NCBI RefSeq assembly: GCF_902196135.1
Contig: NZ_CABIKE010000002.1
Span: 62,001 to 126,000, forward strand
Direction of reading: 5' to 3'
From: Helicobacter suis
GTDB taxonomy: Bacteria > Campylobacterota > Campylobacteria > Campylobacterales > Helicobacteraceae
DNA: 64,000 nt
How positions within the stretch are numbered: the first letter of the stretch is position 1; every line of letters starts with the position of its first letter. The notes under the pieces were generated by a model, which saw nothing but the letters and a program-made list of their open reading frames with translations, was not told where the DNA came from and did no database searches. The translations under genes and the position numbers were made by a program. Of this stretch, positions 27,648 through 36,758 are shown piece by piece.

Positions 27648-27959
27648 TCAATCGCCTTTAACGATAGTTACATAGTGACCGTAAAGTCCTAGTATATTTG
27701 TTACCTTACGATCCACAGACTTAATGGTTTTAATACCTCCCGCTTGAGCGGCTTTTTCTACTGAACAATCGCCAAAGGCGGCAATGCCAAGAATGCTATG
27801 ACAAATTGCCTCACCCCTTTTAGAACCACTTTCACTATTTCCCGAAACCGGAAGTGTTACACCCGTAAATAAAGTTCCCACAGGAAAAGGTGATGCACAA
27901 CCACTAACTAAAACGCCCACACACACACACACACTTATAAGCTTAGAAACGCGCAACAC
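27648..27959 (-). CDS. TRL (tRNA-associated locus) family lipoprotein
   Basis: A 103-residue lipoprotein: signal peptide, lipobox VSGC (Cys about 20), then a Gly/Ser-rich mature part with the TRL-type order [35 protein letters not shown] proteins are named for their frequent position beside tRNA genes, exactly as here: tRNA-Gly ends 20 bases upstream and tRNA-Leu begins 46 bases downstream. Function unknown. The start is GTG at 27959 (or TTG at 27956) with a GAAGGG site; the longer frame to 28058 only translates the tRNA. A (GT)8 repeat lies in the signal-peptide codons (27918-27934). Confidence 0.88.
   Translation of the reverse strand: MLRVSKLISVCVCVGVLVSGCASPFPVGTLFTGVTLPVSGNSESGSKRGEAICHSILGIAAFGDCSVEKAAQAGGIKTIKSVDRKVTNILGLYGHYVTIVKGD
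27918..27934. repeat. (CA)8 dinucleotide repeat inside the TRL signal peptide
   Basis: Seventeen alternating C/A bases on the plus strand, read as GT repeats (Val-Cys-Val-Cys-Val) in the coding strand about 9-14 codons after the start. Loss or gain of one unit frameshifts the gene before the lipobox. The present length keeps the frame open. Confidence 0.9.
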
Positions 27960-27979
27960 TAAAAGCCCTTCAAGAAAAT

Positions 27980-28054
27980 TGGAGCGGGAAACGGGGATCG
28001 AACCCGCGGCCCCGACCTTGGCAAGGTCGTGCTCTACCACTGAGCTATTCCCGC
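27980..28054 (-). tRNA. tRNA-Gly (GCC)
   Basis: Minus-strand cloverleaf with acceptor GCGGGAA pairing TTCCCGC, anticodon arm CGACC-TTGCCAA-GGTCG (anticodon GCC) and TCCA end. First gene of the Gly-TRL-Leu-Cys-Ser run. Confidence 0.95.
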
Positions 28055-28069
28055 ACAATAAAAACGCTT

Positions 28070-28098
28070 ATCTTAGCAACATTTACTTAACAAGTCAA
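28070..28098 (-). promoter_or_regulatory. promoter of the tRNA-Gly / TRL / tRNA cluster
   Basis: On the minus strand TTGACT (28098-28093), a 17-base spacer ending in TGC, then TAAGAT (28075-28070). Expected start near 28063, 9 bases before tRNA-Gly. The -35 overlaps the end of the yejF coding sequence. Confidence 0.75.
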
Positions 28099-29645
28099 GT
28101 TAAGCGCGTCTTTAAAAGTTGCTTTGTATAGGGGTGTTTGGGGTTTTTAAAGATAATATCTACTTGGCCACTTTCTACCACTTGGCCACCCTTTATCACA
28201 AGAACCCGATCACACATGCTCTCAATCACATCTAAATCATGGCTAATAAAAATATAGCTAAGGCGCATTTTTGCCTGTAACTCTAAAAGCAAATTAAGCA
28301 CCACCTTTTGCAAACTCTTATCTAAAGCCGAGGTGGGCTCATCCATTAAAACCACTTGCGGGCGGTTGATAATAGCCCGTGCAATGGCCACCCTTTGGCG
28401 CTGCCCTCCGCTTAACTCAAAGGGATAACAATCTAAATACTTAGCCTCTAATCCCACCGCTTCTAAACTCTCTATGGCTAAATTTTTATCTAAAGAGTTT
28501 GAGCCTTCTAATAAAATATCTTGTACACTCCAGCGCGGGTTTAAAGAGGCATAAGGGTTTTGAAAGACAATTTGAATTGATTTTCTTAAGGGTCTAAAGG
28601 CTTTAGAGTTAAGCAAATGAATAGGCTTATTTAATAAATACATTTCCCCTTGACTTTGAGCAAGTTTTAAAATCCCTAGCGCTAGCGAACTCTTCCCACT
28701 CCCAGATGCCCCCATGACGCCTAAGGTTTCTTGCGCATGTAAACTTAAATTAACCCCGCTAATGGCTTGAAAAATGCGATCTTTGCCTAAAAATCTCTTT
28801 TTGGTGTAATGCACACTAAAATCTTTGAGGCGCAACACTTCTTGGGTGTTAGGCGGCGTGCTTTTTTTGCTAAGATAGCGCGCGTTTAAAAGTAGCTGTG
28901 TGTAGGGGTGTTTGGGGTTTTTAAAGAGTTCTTCTGTTGTGTTGTGCTCACAAATCCTACCCTTTTGCAAAACATAAACAGACTTAGCCACCTGTTTAAT
29001 CGCCCCTAAATCATGGCTGATGATTAAAATAGCCATTTGGTTTTGCACACTCAAGTACAAGAGTAAATCTAAAATCTGCTTTTGAATCTGTGCGTCTAAG
29101 GCGGTGGTGGGTTCATCACAAATTAAAAGTTTAGGGCGATTAATGAGTGCCATAGCTAAAGCCACGCGTTGGTTTTGCCCCCCGCTTAATTCATAAGGGT
29201 AGCGGTTAAGCAAATCTAAAGAAAGCCCCACTTGGTTGATCACTTCCACAAGGCGATCATGTGCGCTAGATTTAGAAAGTTTATTGTGTAAGAGAAGTGT
29301 TTCTAAAATTTGTTTATGGATTTTATGCAAGGGGTTCAGGGCTGAAAGGGGTTCTTGTGCGATATAGCCAATTTGTGCGCCTCTAATCATTCTTAATATA
29401 GAAGTTTTAAGGCTTAATAAATCCATACCCTCAAATATGATTTTTCCATGAGTAGCACAGATAAAGGGCACAAGCCGTAAAATTAATTGGGCTAGCGAGC
29501 TTTTCCCGCTCCCACTCTCCCCAACTAAACCCACCCTTTGCCCGGGCAATACTTCTAAATTAATATCTTTTAAATAAAAATCTTGCCCAATTCTTGCTTC
29601 TAAATTTTGAATGCTAAGCAGGGGTCTACTGTCCGCTGAAGGCAT
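28095..29645 (-). CDS. yejF: oligopeptide ABC transporter, fused double ATPase (YejF-like)
   Basis: Energises a peptide importer. Two complete ABC ATPase halves lie in one 516-residue chain. The first has GESGSGKSS (about 41-49), [12 protein letters not shown] and [10 protein letters not shown]; the second has [21 protein letters not shown] and MDEPTSALD, each ending with the oligopeptide-type NPKHPYT signature. The ATG at 29645 lies inside the end of yejE (20-base overlap). Partners yejB and yejA are 20 kb away at 49409-52260, so the system is split in two loci. Confidence 0.9.
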   Translation of the reverse strand: MPSADSRPLLSIQNLEARIGQDFYLKDINLEVLPGQRVGLVGESGSGKSSLAQLILRLVPFICATHGKIIFEGMDLLSLKTSILRMIRGAQIGYIAQEPLSALNPLHKIHKQILETLLLHNKLSKSSAHDRLVEVINQVGLSLDLLNRYPYELSGGQNQRVALAMALINRPKLLICDEPTTALDAQIQKQILDLLLYLSVQNQMAILIISHDLGAIKQVAKSVYVLQKGRICEHNTTEELFKNPKHPYTQLLLNARYLSKKSTPPNTQEVLRLKDFSVHYTKKRFLGKDRIFQAISGVNLSLHAQETLGVMGASGSGKSSLALGILKLAQSQGEMYLLNKPIHLLNSKAFRPLRKSIQIVFQNPYASLNPRWSVQDILLEGSNSLDKNLAIESLEAVGLEAKYLDCYPFELSGGQRQRVAIARAIINRPQVVLMDEPTSALDKSLQKVVLNLLLELQAKMRLSYIFISHDLDVIESMCDRVLVIKGGQVVESGQVDIIFKNPKHPYTKQLLKTRLT

Positions 29646-30633
29646 CACGCACCCCCTCCCCGATAAAGACAAGCAAAGAAAGTAAAGTTGCGGTAGCAAA
29701 AAACCCAACTAGGGCTAAATGGGGCGCATAAAGGTTGTTTCTACCCTGATTGAGCAGTTCGCCTAAAGAAGCGCTCCCAACTGGCATGCCAAAGCCTAGA
29801 AAATCTAAGCTGACTAAGGTAGTGATACTTCCGGCCATGACAAAGGGCATGTAAGTAATAGTAGCCACAAGGGCATTAGGCAAAATATGATAAAAAATCA
29901 CGCGCATATCACTCACCCCTAGCGTATAAGAAGCCTTAACATAGTCCATATTACGCCCTCTTAAAAATTCAGTGCGCACCACTTGGGCTAAACCCATCCA
30001 GCTAAAGGCCAACACTAATAACAAAAGCCACCAAAAACTAGGGGTAAACATGCTAGAGAGAATGAGCAATAAAAAAAGCATGGGTACAGCGCTCCAAATC
30101 TCTAAAAAGCGCTGGCCAAATAAATCAATAAAGCCGCCATAATAGCCCTGTAAAGCCCCCAAAGCCACACCTAAAACCACACTACACACGCTTAAAATGA
30201 GCCCAAATAAAATAGAAATGCGGTAACCATAAACTAGCCGTGCTAACACATCGCGGGCTTGATCGTCTGTACCTAAAAGGCGTTTAAGACTAGGGGGAGT
30301 GGGAGCGCTTTGTTTAAGATCCATAATAATGGTGTTATAAGAATAGGGCACTAAGGGCCAGATTACAAAAGCATTTTTAAGCAGGTGTTTTTTGACATAA
30401 GAGTCTGTGTAGTCAGTGGTGGTGTAAAAATCCCCGCCAAAGGTGGTTTCAGGATAATCTTTAAAAAGAGGAAAATAGCTTTTGTGATCTTTATAGATAA
30501 AAAGGGGTTTATCATTGATCCAAAGCTCAGCACTACAAGAGAGCAAAAAAAGCAAACTAAAAATAATACACGAATAAAACGCCCGCCTATTGGCACAAAA
30601 GGCTTTAAGTCGTCTTTGAGAAAGGGAGGTCAT
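29626..30633 (-). CDS. yejE: oligopeptide ABC transporter permease (YejE-like)
   Basis: Second membrane permease of the peptide importer. The 335-residue protein has an N-terminal anchor, a long periplasmic stretch typical of YejE ([17 protein letters not shown]), five more membrane helices and the EAA-loop region around [20 protein letters not shown]. It begins with an ATGA overlap with the dcd stop and overlaps yejF, so dcd-yejE-yejF form one operon. Confidence 0.9.
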   Translation of the reverse strand: MTSLSQRRLKAFCANRRAFYSCIIFSLLFLLSCSAELWINDKPLFIYKDHKSYFPLFKDYPETTFGGDFYTTTDYTDSYVKKHLLKNAFVIWPLVPYSYNTIIMDLKQSAPTPPSLKRLLGTDDQARDVLARLVYGYRISILFGLILSVCSVVLGVALGALQGYYGGFIDLFGQRFLEIWSAVPMLFLLLILSSMFTPSFWWLLLLVLAFSWMGLAQVVRTEFLRGRNMDYVKASYTLGVSDMRVIFYHILPNALVATITYMPFVMAGSITTLVSLDFLGFGMPVGSASLGELLNQGRNNLYAPHLALVGFFATATLLSLLVFIGEGVRDAFSGQ

Positions 30634-31190
30634 GGATTAATTTTAGGCAAAGTGATGCCTTGTTGTCCTTGGTATTTGCCCTGTTTGTCTTTATAGCTAG
30701 TAGTACAGACACTATCGCCTTGTAAAAAGATCACCTGTGCGATGCCCTCATTGGCATAAACTTTAGCCGGTAAAGAAGTGGTGTTAGAAATTTCAATAGT
30801 GATATGCCCCTCAAACTCCGGCTCAAAGGGCGTAACATTGACAATGATCCCACAGCGCGCATAAGTGCTTTTGCCTAAACAAATGGCTAGTACATCTTTA
30901 GGCATGCGGATATACTCTATGCTATGGGCTAGTGCAAAGGCATTAGGTGGGATAGTGATAAAAGTTTGGGTGTGGATACTTTGGACTAAGCGCGGATCAA
31001 AGTTTTTAGGATCAACCACTCCTTTTTGTTGCTCAAAGAGCATAAACTCTGTACCCACGCGGATATCATAGCCATAACTACTTAATCCATAACTCACCAT
31101 GCCCTTACTCACTTGATTCTCACAAAAGGGCTTAATCATGGCATGTTCTAAACTCATCTTTTTAATCCAAGTATCGGCCTTTAAACCCAT
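30630..31190 (-). CDS. dcd: dCTP deaminase
   Basis: Converts dCTP to dUTP, feeding dTMP synthesis. The 186-residue protein has the family signature [15 protein letters not shown] near the N-terminus, then the conserved KSTYARCGI, and the [18 protein letters not shown] block holding the catalytic Glu. The ATG at 31190 has a perfect GGAGGT site; the longer frame to 31274 is rejected. First gene of dcd-yejE-yejF. Confidence 0.95.
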   Translation of the reverse strand: MGLKADTWIKKMSLEHAMIKPFCENQVSKGMVSYGLSSYGYDIRVGTEFMLFEQQKGVVDPKNFDPRLVQSIHTQTFITIPPNAFALAHSIEYIRMPKDVLAICLGKSTYARCGIIVNVTPFEPEFEGHITIEISNTTSLPAKVYANEGIAQVIFLQGDSVCTTSYKDKQGKYQGQQGITLPKINP

Positions 31191-31272
31191 ATAAACCTCC
31201 AAAATCCCCATTATAGCACAGCGATTTAAGCATTTTGGGGCTAAAATGTGTATCAATTCTGAAAGGCTTTTC

Positions 31273-32355
31273 ATGCAATCGCTTTATAACTTCACTTTTG
31301 AAGAATTACAAACCTACGCCACTGATCACCATTTTAAACCCTTTGTGGCCAAACAAATTTTTGCTTGGCTTTATCAGCGCTATGCTAGCTCTTTTGATCA
31401 AATGCACAATTTGCCTAAATCTTTAAAAACAATCTTGCAGAGAGATTTTTATATCCAGAATTTAAAGTTATTGGTTAAAGAGTGTAGCCAAGATAAAAGC
31501 GAAAAATGTTTATTTGCCACCCACGATCAACATAGCTTTGAAAGCGTGTTTATGGTGATGAAAGAAAAACAGGTAGGCGATCAAGGGCAAATTTTAGCAC
31601 AGGAAAAACTCACCTTTTGTTTGAGTTCACAGATTGGTTGTAAGGTGGGTTGTGTGTTTTGCGCCACAGCTAAGGGGGGATTTGTGCGCAATTTAAAAGC
31701 GGGTGAAATTGTAGAGCAGGTGGTGGCTTTAAAGCACATGCACGCGCTAGAGCCTACTAAGGGGATTAATTTAGTTTTCATGGGCATGGGCGAGCCTTTG
31801 CATAATTTTGAGCAGGTGGTGCGCTCCATTAGAATTTTAAGCCACCCACATGGGCTTAATATTTCTCCTAAGCGCATCACCCTTTCAACAAGTGGGGTTG
31901 TGCCTATGATGGATATTTTAGGGGCGCTTAATTTGGGGGTACAGCTAGCTATTTCTTTGCATGCGGTAAATGATGCACTACGCTCTAAACTCATGCCCAT
32001 TAATAAAACCTATAATATTCAAGAGTTAATAAAGGCCGCAAAGCGCTTTCCTATAGATACGCGTAAACGGCTGATGTTTGAATATTTGGTGATTAAAGAT
32101 TATAACGACGGGCTAGAGCATGCTAAGGCTTTACTTAGATTGCTCAATGGATTACGATCTAAAATTAATCTTATCCCTTATAACCCCACGCCTCATTCTA
32201 AGTTTGAACGCCCCGATTTAGAAAAAGTCAAGCAGTTTGCAGACTTTCTTAACCAAAGGGGTTTACTTTGCACAATGCGCCTCTCAAAGGGCTTAGATAT
32301 TAGCGCAGCCTGTGGACAGCTACGGGAAAAAACACGCGGGATTAGTGGGGCATAG
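31273..32355 (+). CDS. rlmN: 23S rRNA/tRNA adenine-C2 methyltransferase RlmN
   Basis: Radical-SAM enzyme that methylates C2 of adenine in 23S rRNA and some tRNAs. The 360-residue protein has the cluster-binding CxxxCxxC in [39 protein letters not shown], and the C-terminal methyl-carrying Cys in SAACGQL. The start at 31273 with a GAAAGG site aligns with the H. pylori protein; an ATG-open frame from 31246 is rejected. Confidence 0.95.
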   Translation: MQSLYNFTFEELQTYATDHHFKPFVAKQIFAWLYQRYASSFDQMHNLPKSLKTILQRDFYIQNLKLLVKECSQDKSEKCLFATHDQHSFESVFMVMKEKQVGDQGQILAQEKLTFCLSSQIGCKVGCVFCATAKGGFVRNLKAGEIVEQVVALKHMHALEPTKGINLVFMGMGEPLHNFEQVVRSIRILSHPHGLNISPKRITLSTSGVVPMMDILGALNLGVQLAISLHAVNDALRSKLMPINKTYNIQELIKAAKRFPIDTRKRLMFEYLVIKDYNDGLEHAKALLRLLNGLRSKINLIPYNPTPHSKFERPDLEKVKQFADFLNQRGLLCTMRLSKGLDISAACGQLREKTRGISGA

Positions 32356-32661
32356 CGTTTTTAGAGATGTGTTTTTTAAAGGCTGTTTAGCGTTATGGGT
32401 TTTGGCAAGGTTTTAAATAAATAGAATTTAGGGGTGGTTTAGGTTAATCTATGTGATCGGTTTAGGTAGTTAAACTTTCAAGGCGTATTGAACGCCCTTT
32501 AAATAGCGCTTTAATATGGGTTAATTTACAAGGTGCAATGTTTTTAATTTCTAAAGATTTTAGTGTGATTCTAACGCCTTATCTGTTAAGTTATCTTTTT
32601 AATTCTTTAGTGGTATAAGAATAAGAATTATATAGTAACACCTATTAAGCTTAATATTTTC
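32356..32661. other. 306-base stretch without a gene at the prophage edge
   Basis: AT-rich, with no frame of useful length, no RNA gene and no clear terminator. It separates rlmN from the first prophage gene and may contain the old left attachment site, but I found no duplicate of it on the right side near 36700. Confidence 0.5.
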
Positions 32662-33558
32662 TCAAACACGCGGGCTAAAACCGCCAATAATTTGGGGGAT
32701 TACTTGGTAGTAGTCTGGGCGCATGTTACGCCTTAAGGTGATCGCGTATTCTAGAGTTAGCGACTCTTGAAGTTGTGCCTCTAGTGGCCTACAGGCAAAG
32801 ATAAAGCTATAGACTAGATTGTATCTGTCCTCGCCAAAATCGCGGTAAAATTCGCTAAAAGCCTCTTGTAATTGCGTAACACGCGCTTTAGCTTGATCTT
32901 GAGCCTCTGTATTATCAGTAGGCGCATTTGCGGCCATTAACAAGTATTGAGTTGCGCTGGCAACTAGCGCAAATAAAACATCATGAATGGCTTGAGTGGC
33001 GTTTATTTGTTTGGTATAAAGTTCAACTAAACCTAAAACATAGCGATAATAAAAGGAGGCTACTCCGCTATCTCCGGTTATAAGTGTAAAATCAAGTTTT
33101 CTAAATTCCGCGTTTCCCATAGCCTCATAAACAACAGCAAAAACGCTAATACTATCCAAACCGCGCATATAATCTTTAAAATCTTGGGTTAGCTCATTAT
33201 TGCGCCAAACCACACCCTTAAAGACCTCGTAATTTTCAAAATGCAAACCTAAGGGGGCTAAATCGTTATTGGTGATATTCCTAGTTCTTATTAATTGATT
33301 AATTAGATTTAAGCGCTCTTGTCTTTCTTGTTTGCTTAATTCCACTTCAGGGGCGGGGGCGATCTGGGTTTGTGTAGGCGCTTGAGTGGGCGTACTAGTG
33401 CTCTCCACTTCAGGGGCGCTATTTTGCGCGGGGGGTTGTGTATTTGTTTGAGTGGCGGGCGCTGTTTGGGGGTTAACAAACTTAAGAAGCCGCCCCCGCA
33501 TAGTATTAAGCCCGCTAATGCGATCCTCTAACTTTTTAAGCGCTGTAGTAAAATCCAT
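32662..33558 (-). CDS. hypothetical prophage-region protein
   Basis: A 298-residue protein. After a short helical N-terminus there is a Pro/Thr/Gln/Ala-rich low-complexity linker (about 30-75) with two similar APEVE repeats, then a helical C-terminal domain (about 80-298). No signal peptide and no catalytic motif are visible. It lies in a block with a MuF protein and a Mu-like morphogenesis protein, so a phage origin is likely, but I do not recognise it. Confidence 0.65.
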   Translation of the reverse strand: MDFTTALKKLEDRISGLNTMRGRLLKFVNPQTAPATQTNTQPPAQNSAPEVESTSTPTQAPTQTQIAPAPEVELSKQERQERLNLINQLIRTRNITNNDLAPLGLHFENYEVFKGVVWRNNELTQDFKDYMRGLDSISVFAVVYEAMGNAEFRKLDFTLITGDSGVASFYYRYVLGLVELYTKQINATQAIHDVLFALVASATQYLLMAANAPTDNTEAQDQAKARVTQLQEAFSEFYRDFGEDRYNLVYSFIFACRPLEAQLQESLTLEYAITLRRNMRPDYYQVIPQIIGGFSPRV

Positions 33559-33625
33559 TCTTTTGGCCTTAACTTTTTTGAATGGATTTTACAAGGGGTT
33601 TTGATCAGAAAATGCGCAAGGGGGG

Positions 33626-33880
33626 TTAACTAAGGGCGTACGGTTGTTCTTTTGGCGGTTCAAGGGGAATAATGGCCTTAACCTCATACATATAAAGCCC
33701 ATATGGCACACCATTAGTACCTAACAAAATAATATCATCATCTTCATCGCCCGTTTGAAAAGCATAAGCATAGGTTTTTAGCCACCCCTCTAAAATAATA
33801 TCATCGCCCCCGTCATCATCATAACAAATAATGCGCATTTTGCACCCCAAGTATTGGGCGTAATCCTCTAACTTAACCAT
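33626..33880 (-). CDS. small acidic prophage-region protein
   Basis: 84 residues with two Asp/Gly-rich clusters (DDDGGDD and GDEDDD), otherwise beta-prone. It starts with ATG and an AAAGG site at 6-base spacing. It lies between the MuF gene and the hypothetical gene on the same strand. Function unknown; the acidity would suit a small inhibitor or DNA mimic, which is speculation. Confidence 0.6.
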   Translation of the reverse strand: MVKLEDYAQYLGCKMRIICYDDDGGDDIILEGWLKTYAYAFQTGDEDDDIILLGTNGVPYGLYMYEVKAIIPLEPPKEQPYALS

Positions 33881-33905
33881 TGCTAACCTTTTGCACCGCC
33901 CGCGC

Positions 33906-35324
33906 TCAAAGCTCGGGGCTATCCTTATAGAGTGGTACGGCGTGTATCTTACCTTTCCCGCTCAAATGGATTTTACTAAAAAATGTCTTTGTAGGCTCTT
34001 TGATGCTTAGTTTTGGGTGTGGCAATACGATTGCTTCAAAATCTGGGTGGTGTACAACTACATGACCTCGCCAAGAATTATTTTTTTTAGTCAAACTACC
34101 AAGATCAGCGCTTCCCCTTATCCACCCCCTCACCTCCTCAATACTCGGGGCTTTTGTGTAGTAACTGCGGCCTTGTATGTATCCGGGGCTATCTAAAACA
34201 TGCTTTTCTTGCTTTTCATTCAAACTTAACAAAGATAGCGCGCTTTTGATTGTGGCTAGCACTCTTTGGGTGAAGGGATAGGGTTTTTCAGCTGGGAGGC
34301 GTTTAGCTAGTTCATCAAAATCTAGACTTTGGATTTTAAAACCCTCTTTTAAGGGAGGCGCTTCCTTGAAGTGCTCTAAACCGGTTAATTCTGTGCCTTG
34401 AATCTCTAATTCATACCAGCGCCCTAATTTCTGCCCCACTAATTTTCTGCTATCTTTGTTAGTGGCCACTAGTAGCGGATTATCTAACACTTCTTTAGCT
34501 AAGAAAAAATCAAAGAGATCATTAGCGGGGTTAGATTTTAGGGTTTTAGATTTTAATGTGATAGGCAAAGTTTCTAAGTTGCCAAAACGCAAACCCCCGC
34601 CATTTTGTGAAAGTCTTAAGAGAGATTTAAAGCGCGCTTTTTTGCTAGCGATATTTTGCAACACCCCTTTAAGTAGGCTTGTGGCTTTGGAGTTGTTAGC
34701 GTAAGTGGCTAGTTTGTTCTTGAAAAATGTAGCTAAGAATTTGTTGTTATCACGCTCAAAACCCCCCGCTTCAGTCCCCCCACTTGTGGGGATATTTTTA
34801 GTGATCTCAATGCCTTTTGTTTTGATCTGTCTTTCGCTCCATATCTGGAGTTCACAGCGACACCCCCAATCAAGTGGCGGAGTGTGGTTATCCCAAAAGG
34901 GGTGTTTTCTTGGCAAACAAACATTATCAAAGGCTAAATGCCGCGCCGCGTTGTCTTTGCGACTATGAAAAACATAATACCACCCATCACCATTGCTACT
35001 GCCCACAATAGGGGGCGCACTCTCATAGCGCATTAATTTACCCCTAGTGTTGGCATAAATTAAATTATATTTAAACACCCGCTCAAGGCGCTTTTTATTC
35101 AAAGTTTGCACAAGTTGGGGGTTTGTTTTAACAAAGTCATTAAAGCTTTGGCCTTTAGCTAAGGCCTTTTCTAAGGCACTTTGATAGGCTACTAAAGTAT
35201 CAATTTTACTAATACCACTAATGCTAAAAGCGCGGATATACTCGCTAAATTTGAAATTAGCGCCATTGGGGATTAATTGGGGTTTTCTAGCTTGTAGGCT
35301 AGCGATTGCTTCTAAAAAGGGCAT
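33906..35324 (-). CDS. Mu gpF-like (MuF) head morphogenesis protein with extra C-terminal domain
   Basis: A 472-residue phage protein. The N-terminal half (about 1-170) is a MuF domain: Arg/Tyr-rich helix, YVFHSRKDNAARHLAF, HPFWDNHTPPLDWGCRC, which matches the Mu gpF family of minor capsid proteins. After a linker, a C-terminal region (about 270-472) contains KLGRWYELEIQG and a terminal SWRGHVVVHHPDFEA..HL.GKGKIHAVPLY stretch, unlike standard gpF. In many phages this position carries a nuclease or other toxin domain injected with the DNA; that is inference here. ATG at 35324 has an AAAGG site. Confidence 0.8.
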   Translation of the reverse strand: MPFLEAIASLQARKPQLIPNGANFKFSEYIRAFSISGISKIDTLVAYQSALEKALAKGQSFNDFVKTNPQLVQTLNKKRLERVFKYNLIYANTRGKLMRYESAPPIVGSSNGDGWYYVFHSRKDNAARHLAFDNVCLPRKHPFWDNHTPPLDWGCRCELQIWSERQIKTKGIEITKNIPTSGGTEAGGFERDNNKFLATFFKNKLATYANNSKATSLLKGVLQNIASKKARFKSLLRLSQNGGGLRFGNLETLPITLKSKTLKSNPANDLFDFFLAKEVLDNPLLVATNKDSRKLVGQKLGRWYELEIQGTELTGLEHFKEAPPLKEGFKIQSLDFDELAKRLPAEKPYPFTQRVLATIKSALSLLSLNEKQEKHVLDSPGYIQGRSYYTKAPSIEEVRGWIRGSADLGSLTKKNNSWRGHVVVHHPDFEAIVLPHPKLSIKEPTKTFFSKIHLSGKGKIHAVPLYKDSPEL

Positions 35325-35377
35325 GGATGGCCTTTTTTGTGTGCTATTTTAGACAAACAAAAATACAAGGAATGCGC

Positions 35378-35791
35378 ATGTTTGATTTGTCCGTGATCAC
35401 CCAAGAAATAGCCAATGCCATTGAGGAACAGGTACGCCAGTCTTTCACACAACAAAAAGACTTGACTACTAACCGCTCATGGAGTCCGCTAAAGCCTAAG
35501 ACACTCAAGTACAAACCTAGAAACAAGCCGATTTTAGAGCGTAGCGGCCTTATGCGGAGTGCTGTCCGTGTAGACATTGAAGGCAATAGCATAAAAGCGC
35601 GCGTGAATGTGGCTTATGCACAATTCCACCAATATGGCACTAGAAAAATGCCACAACGCCGCTTTTTGCCTTTTGATAATCAGGGGAGACCTGCTCCAGC
35701 GCTAGAAAATGAAATTAATGAGATTTTAGAGCCCACCGGCAAAGGCGGGCGGGATTTGTTAAGACAAGTGGGCTTGTTTTTGTTTTCTTGA
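35378..35791 (+). CDS. Mu-like virion morphogenesis protein (gpG/tail completion family)
   Basis: A 137-residue protein of the phage virion morphogenesis family: EEQVRQSFTQQ, W.PLKP.TLKYK, the NKPILERSGLMRSAV block and the terminal YAQFHQYGTRKMPQRRFLPF, all characteristic of Mu gpG relatives. The start is the ATG at 35378 with AAGGA at 6 bases. In Mu the F and G genes are colinear; here this gene is divergent from the MuF gene, so the block has been rearranged. Its 3' end overlaps the next, convergent gene by 33 bases. Confidence 0.82.
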   Translation: MFDLSVITQEIANAIEEQVRQSFTQQKDLTTNRSWSPLKPKTLKYKPRNKPILERSGLMRSAVRVDIEGNSIKARVNVAYAQFHQYGTRKMPQRRFLPFDNQGRPAPALENEINEILEPTGKGGRDLLRQVGLFLFS

Positions 35792-36034
35792 AGTTTTTTT
35801 AAGGCGATAGACTTTTAAGGCGCGCTTATATTGCTGTTCATTCATATTTAGCCGCACACATAAACTTAAGCCATTTTGTCCGGTGAATTCGGCTAAAAAC
35901 GCCTTGACTTTTGCAAGTGTGCCATTTTTAGGGATGTATAATTCTTTGCCACTCAAGAGCTTTTTAGCCTCTTTTGGAGTGCTAGCACAAAGCTGCTTGT
36001 ATAGCTCTTTTTCTAATCTAATGTGGCGACTCAT
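35759..36034 (-). CDS. small basic prophage protein, possibly Mor-like regulator
   Basis: 91 residues, basic, mostly helical, with YIPKNGTLAKVKAFLAEFTGQNG followed by LNMNEQQYKRALKVYR, which looks like a C-terminal helix-turn-helix. This order loosely resembles the Mor/C activator family of Mu-like phages, but the match is weak. The ATG overlaps the stop of the tiny upstream gene as ATGA. Confidence 0.55.
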   Translation of the reverse strand: MSRHIRLEKELYKQLCASTPKEAKKLLSGKELYIPKNGTLAKVKAFLAEFTGQNGLSLCVRLNMNEQQYKRALKVYRLKKTSRKQKQAHLS

Positions 36035-36168
36035 GCTTGCAACTTTATACTAAAGCTTTGGGTAGTGGTTTTTTCTACCCCAAGTTTACTTAATGTGGCC
36101 TCATCTAAATTGCCTAACGCGCTTAAAAGTAGGCTTTCTTTGACTTTGATACAATGTTGAAGTCCCAT
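36031..36168 (-). CDS. tiny prophage open frame, unknown
   Basis: 45 codons from ATG at 36168 to a TGA that overlaps the next start. An in-frame TAA just upstream fixes the start. The peptide (KESLLLSALGNLDEATLSK) is helical and unremarkable. The only support is coupling to the following gene, and the ribosome site is poor, so it may be the end of a decayed gene. Confidence 0.4.
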   Translation of the reverse strand: MGLQHCIKVKESLLLSALGNLDEATLSKLGVEKTTTQSFSIKLQA

Positions 36169-36234
36169 TTCTTTAACTTATTGCCACTAGTGCTAAATGA
36201 CAGGATAGCCTCATAACTGCCAATGTAGAGAGCA

Positions 36235-36446
36235 CAGGCCAAAGAGGCACAGCAGTAACAAGCAGTAGCACAAGCCCCCTACAATGAGCAATTACAGGTT
36301 TTAGAAATGCAAAAAATCGCCGCTCAGATTGCCGGCAGGCTAAAACCCAGAAATATAGCCAACAAGGCACTTTAGTAGAGACACACACGGCAAGCGGGCA
36401 AATCAACCAGAATTTAGATTTAGCCAATTTAGCCGCTGCAACATAA
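36235..36446 (+). pseudogene. decayed phage-like gene, fragment with nonsense and frameshift
   Basis: On the plus strand one frame reads AKEAQQ-stop-QAVAQAPYNEQLQVLEMQKIAAQIAG. The sense then jumps frame and continues KTQKYSQQGTLVETHTASGQ...NLAAAT to TAA at 36444-36446. The Gln/Ala-rich coiled-coil character is continuous across the stop and the shift, as expected for a decaying phage structural gene. No start is visible. Confidence 0.55.
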
Positions 36447-36559
36447 GATCAACATAAGATCAAGATCAAGGCCACAAAATCCTAAGCCCACCCCCTACAC
36501 ACAAGGGAGTAAGTGGCAGAAGTATTTTAGTGCGCAACATGTAGAACTAGGAGGAAAAC

Positions 36560-36702
36560 ATGCACCCTTATATTGAATTTGATCGCGTGAAATCAAAGCA
36601 AGATTTGGCAGTTTAAATAAATTTGCTAAAGCTTATAATGTGAAATTTAGTGTGATTAGATACAGCATTGATAAGCGCTCTTTAAAGGTTTTAGTAATCT
36701 AA
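36560..36702 (+). pseudogene. short frameshifted open frame at the prophage right edge
   Basis: ATG at 36560 with an AGGAGG site opens MHPYIEFDRVKSKQ and stops at 36616. In another frame the sense continues GSLNKFAKAYNVKFSVIRYSIDKR and ends at TAA 36700-36702. Together they look like one small protein broken by an indel near 36598. The start loosely recalls BrnT-type toxins; this is weak. Confidence 0.45.
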
Positions 36703-36746
36703 CTACCAGACTCAAACCTTTTAACTTCTCTTAACAGATCAAATTT

Positions 36747-36752
36747 TATAAT
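36747..36752 (+). promoter_or_regulatory. -10 box placed for a leaderless mRNA
   Basis: A perfect TATAAT ends seven bases before the ATG at 36759, so transcription should start at or next to the start codon. No ribosome site precedes this ATG. Confidence 0.55.
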
Positions 36753-36758
36753 CCTGCT

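Noticed and set aside
27960-28058. N-terminal extension of the TRL protein
   Set aside because: These codons translate the tRNA-Gly gene; a GTG with a good ribosome site lies after the tRNA.
36173-36427. 84-codon minus-strand frame in the prophage remnant
   Set aside because: It is antisense to a clearly decayed plus-strand coding sequence and has no ribosome site.
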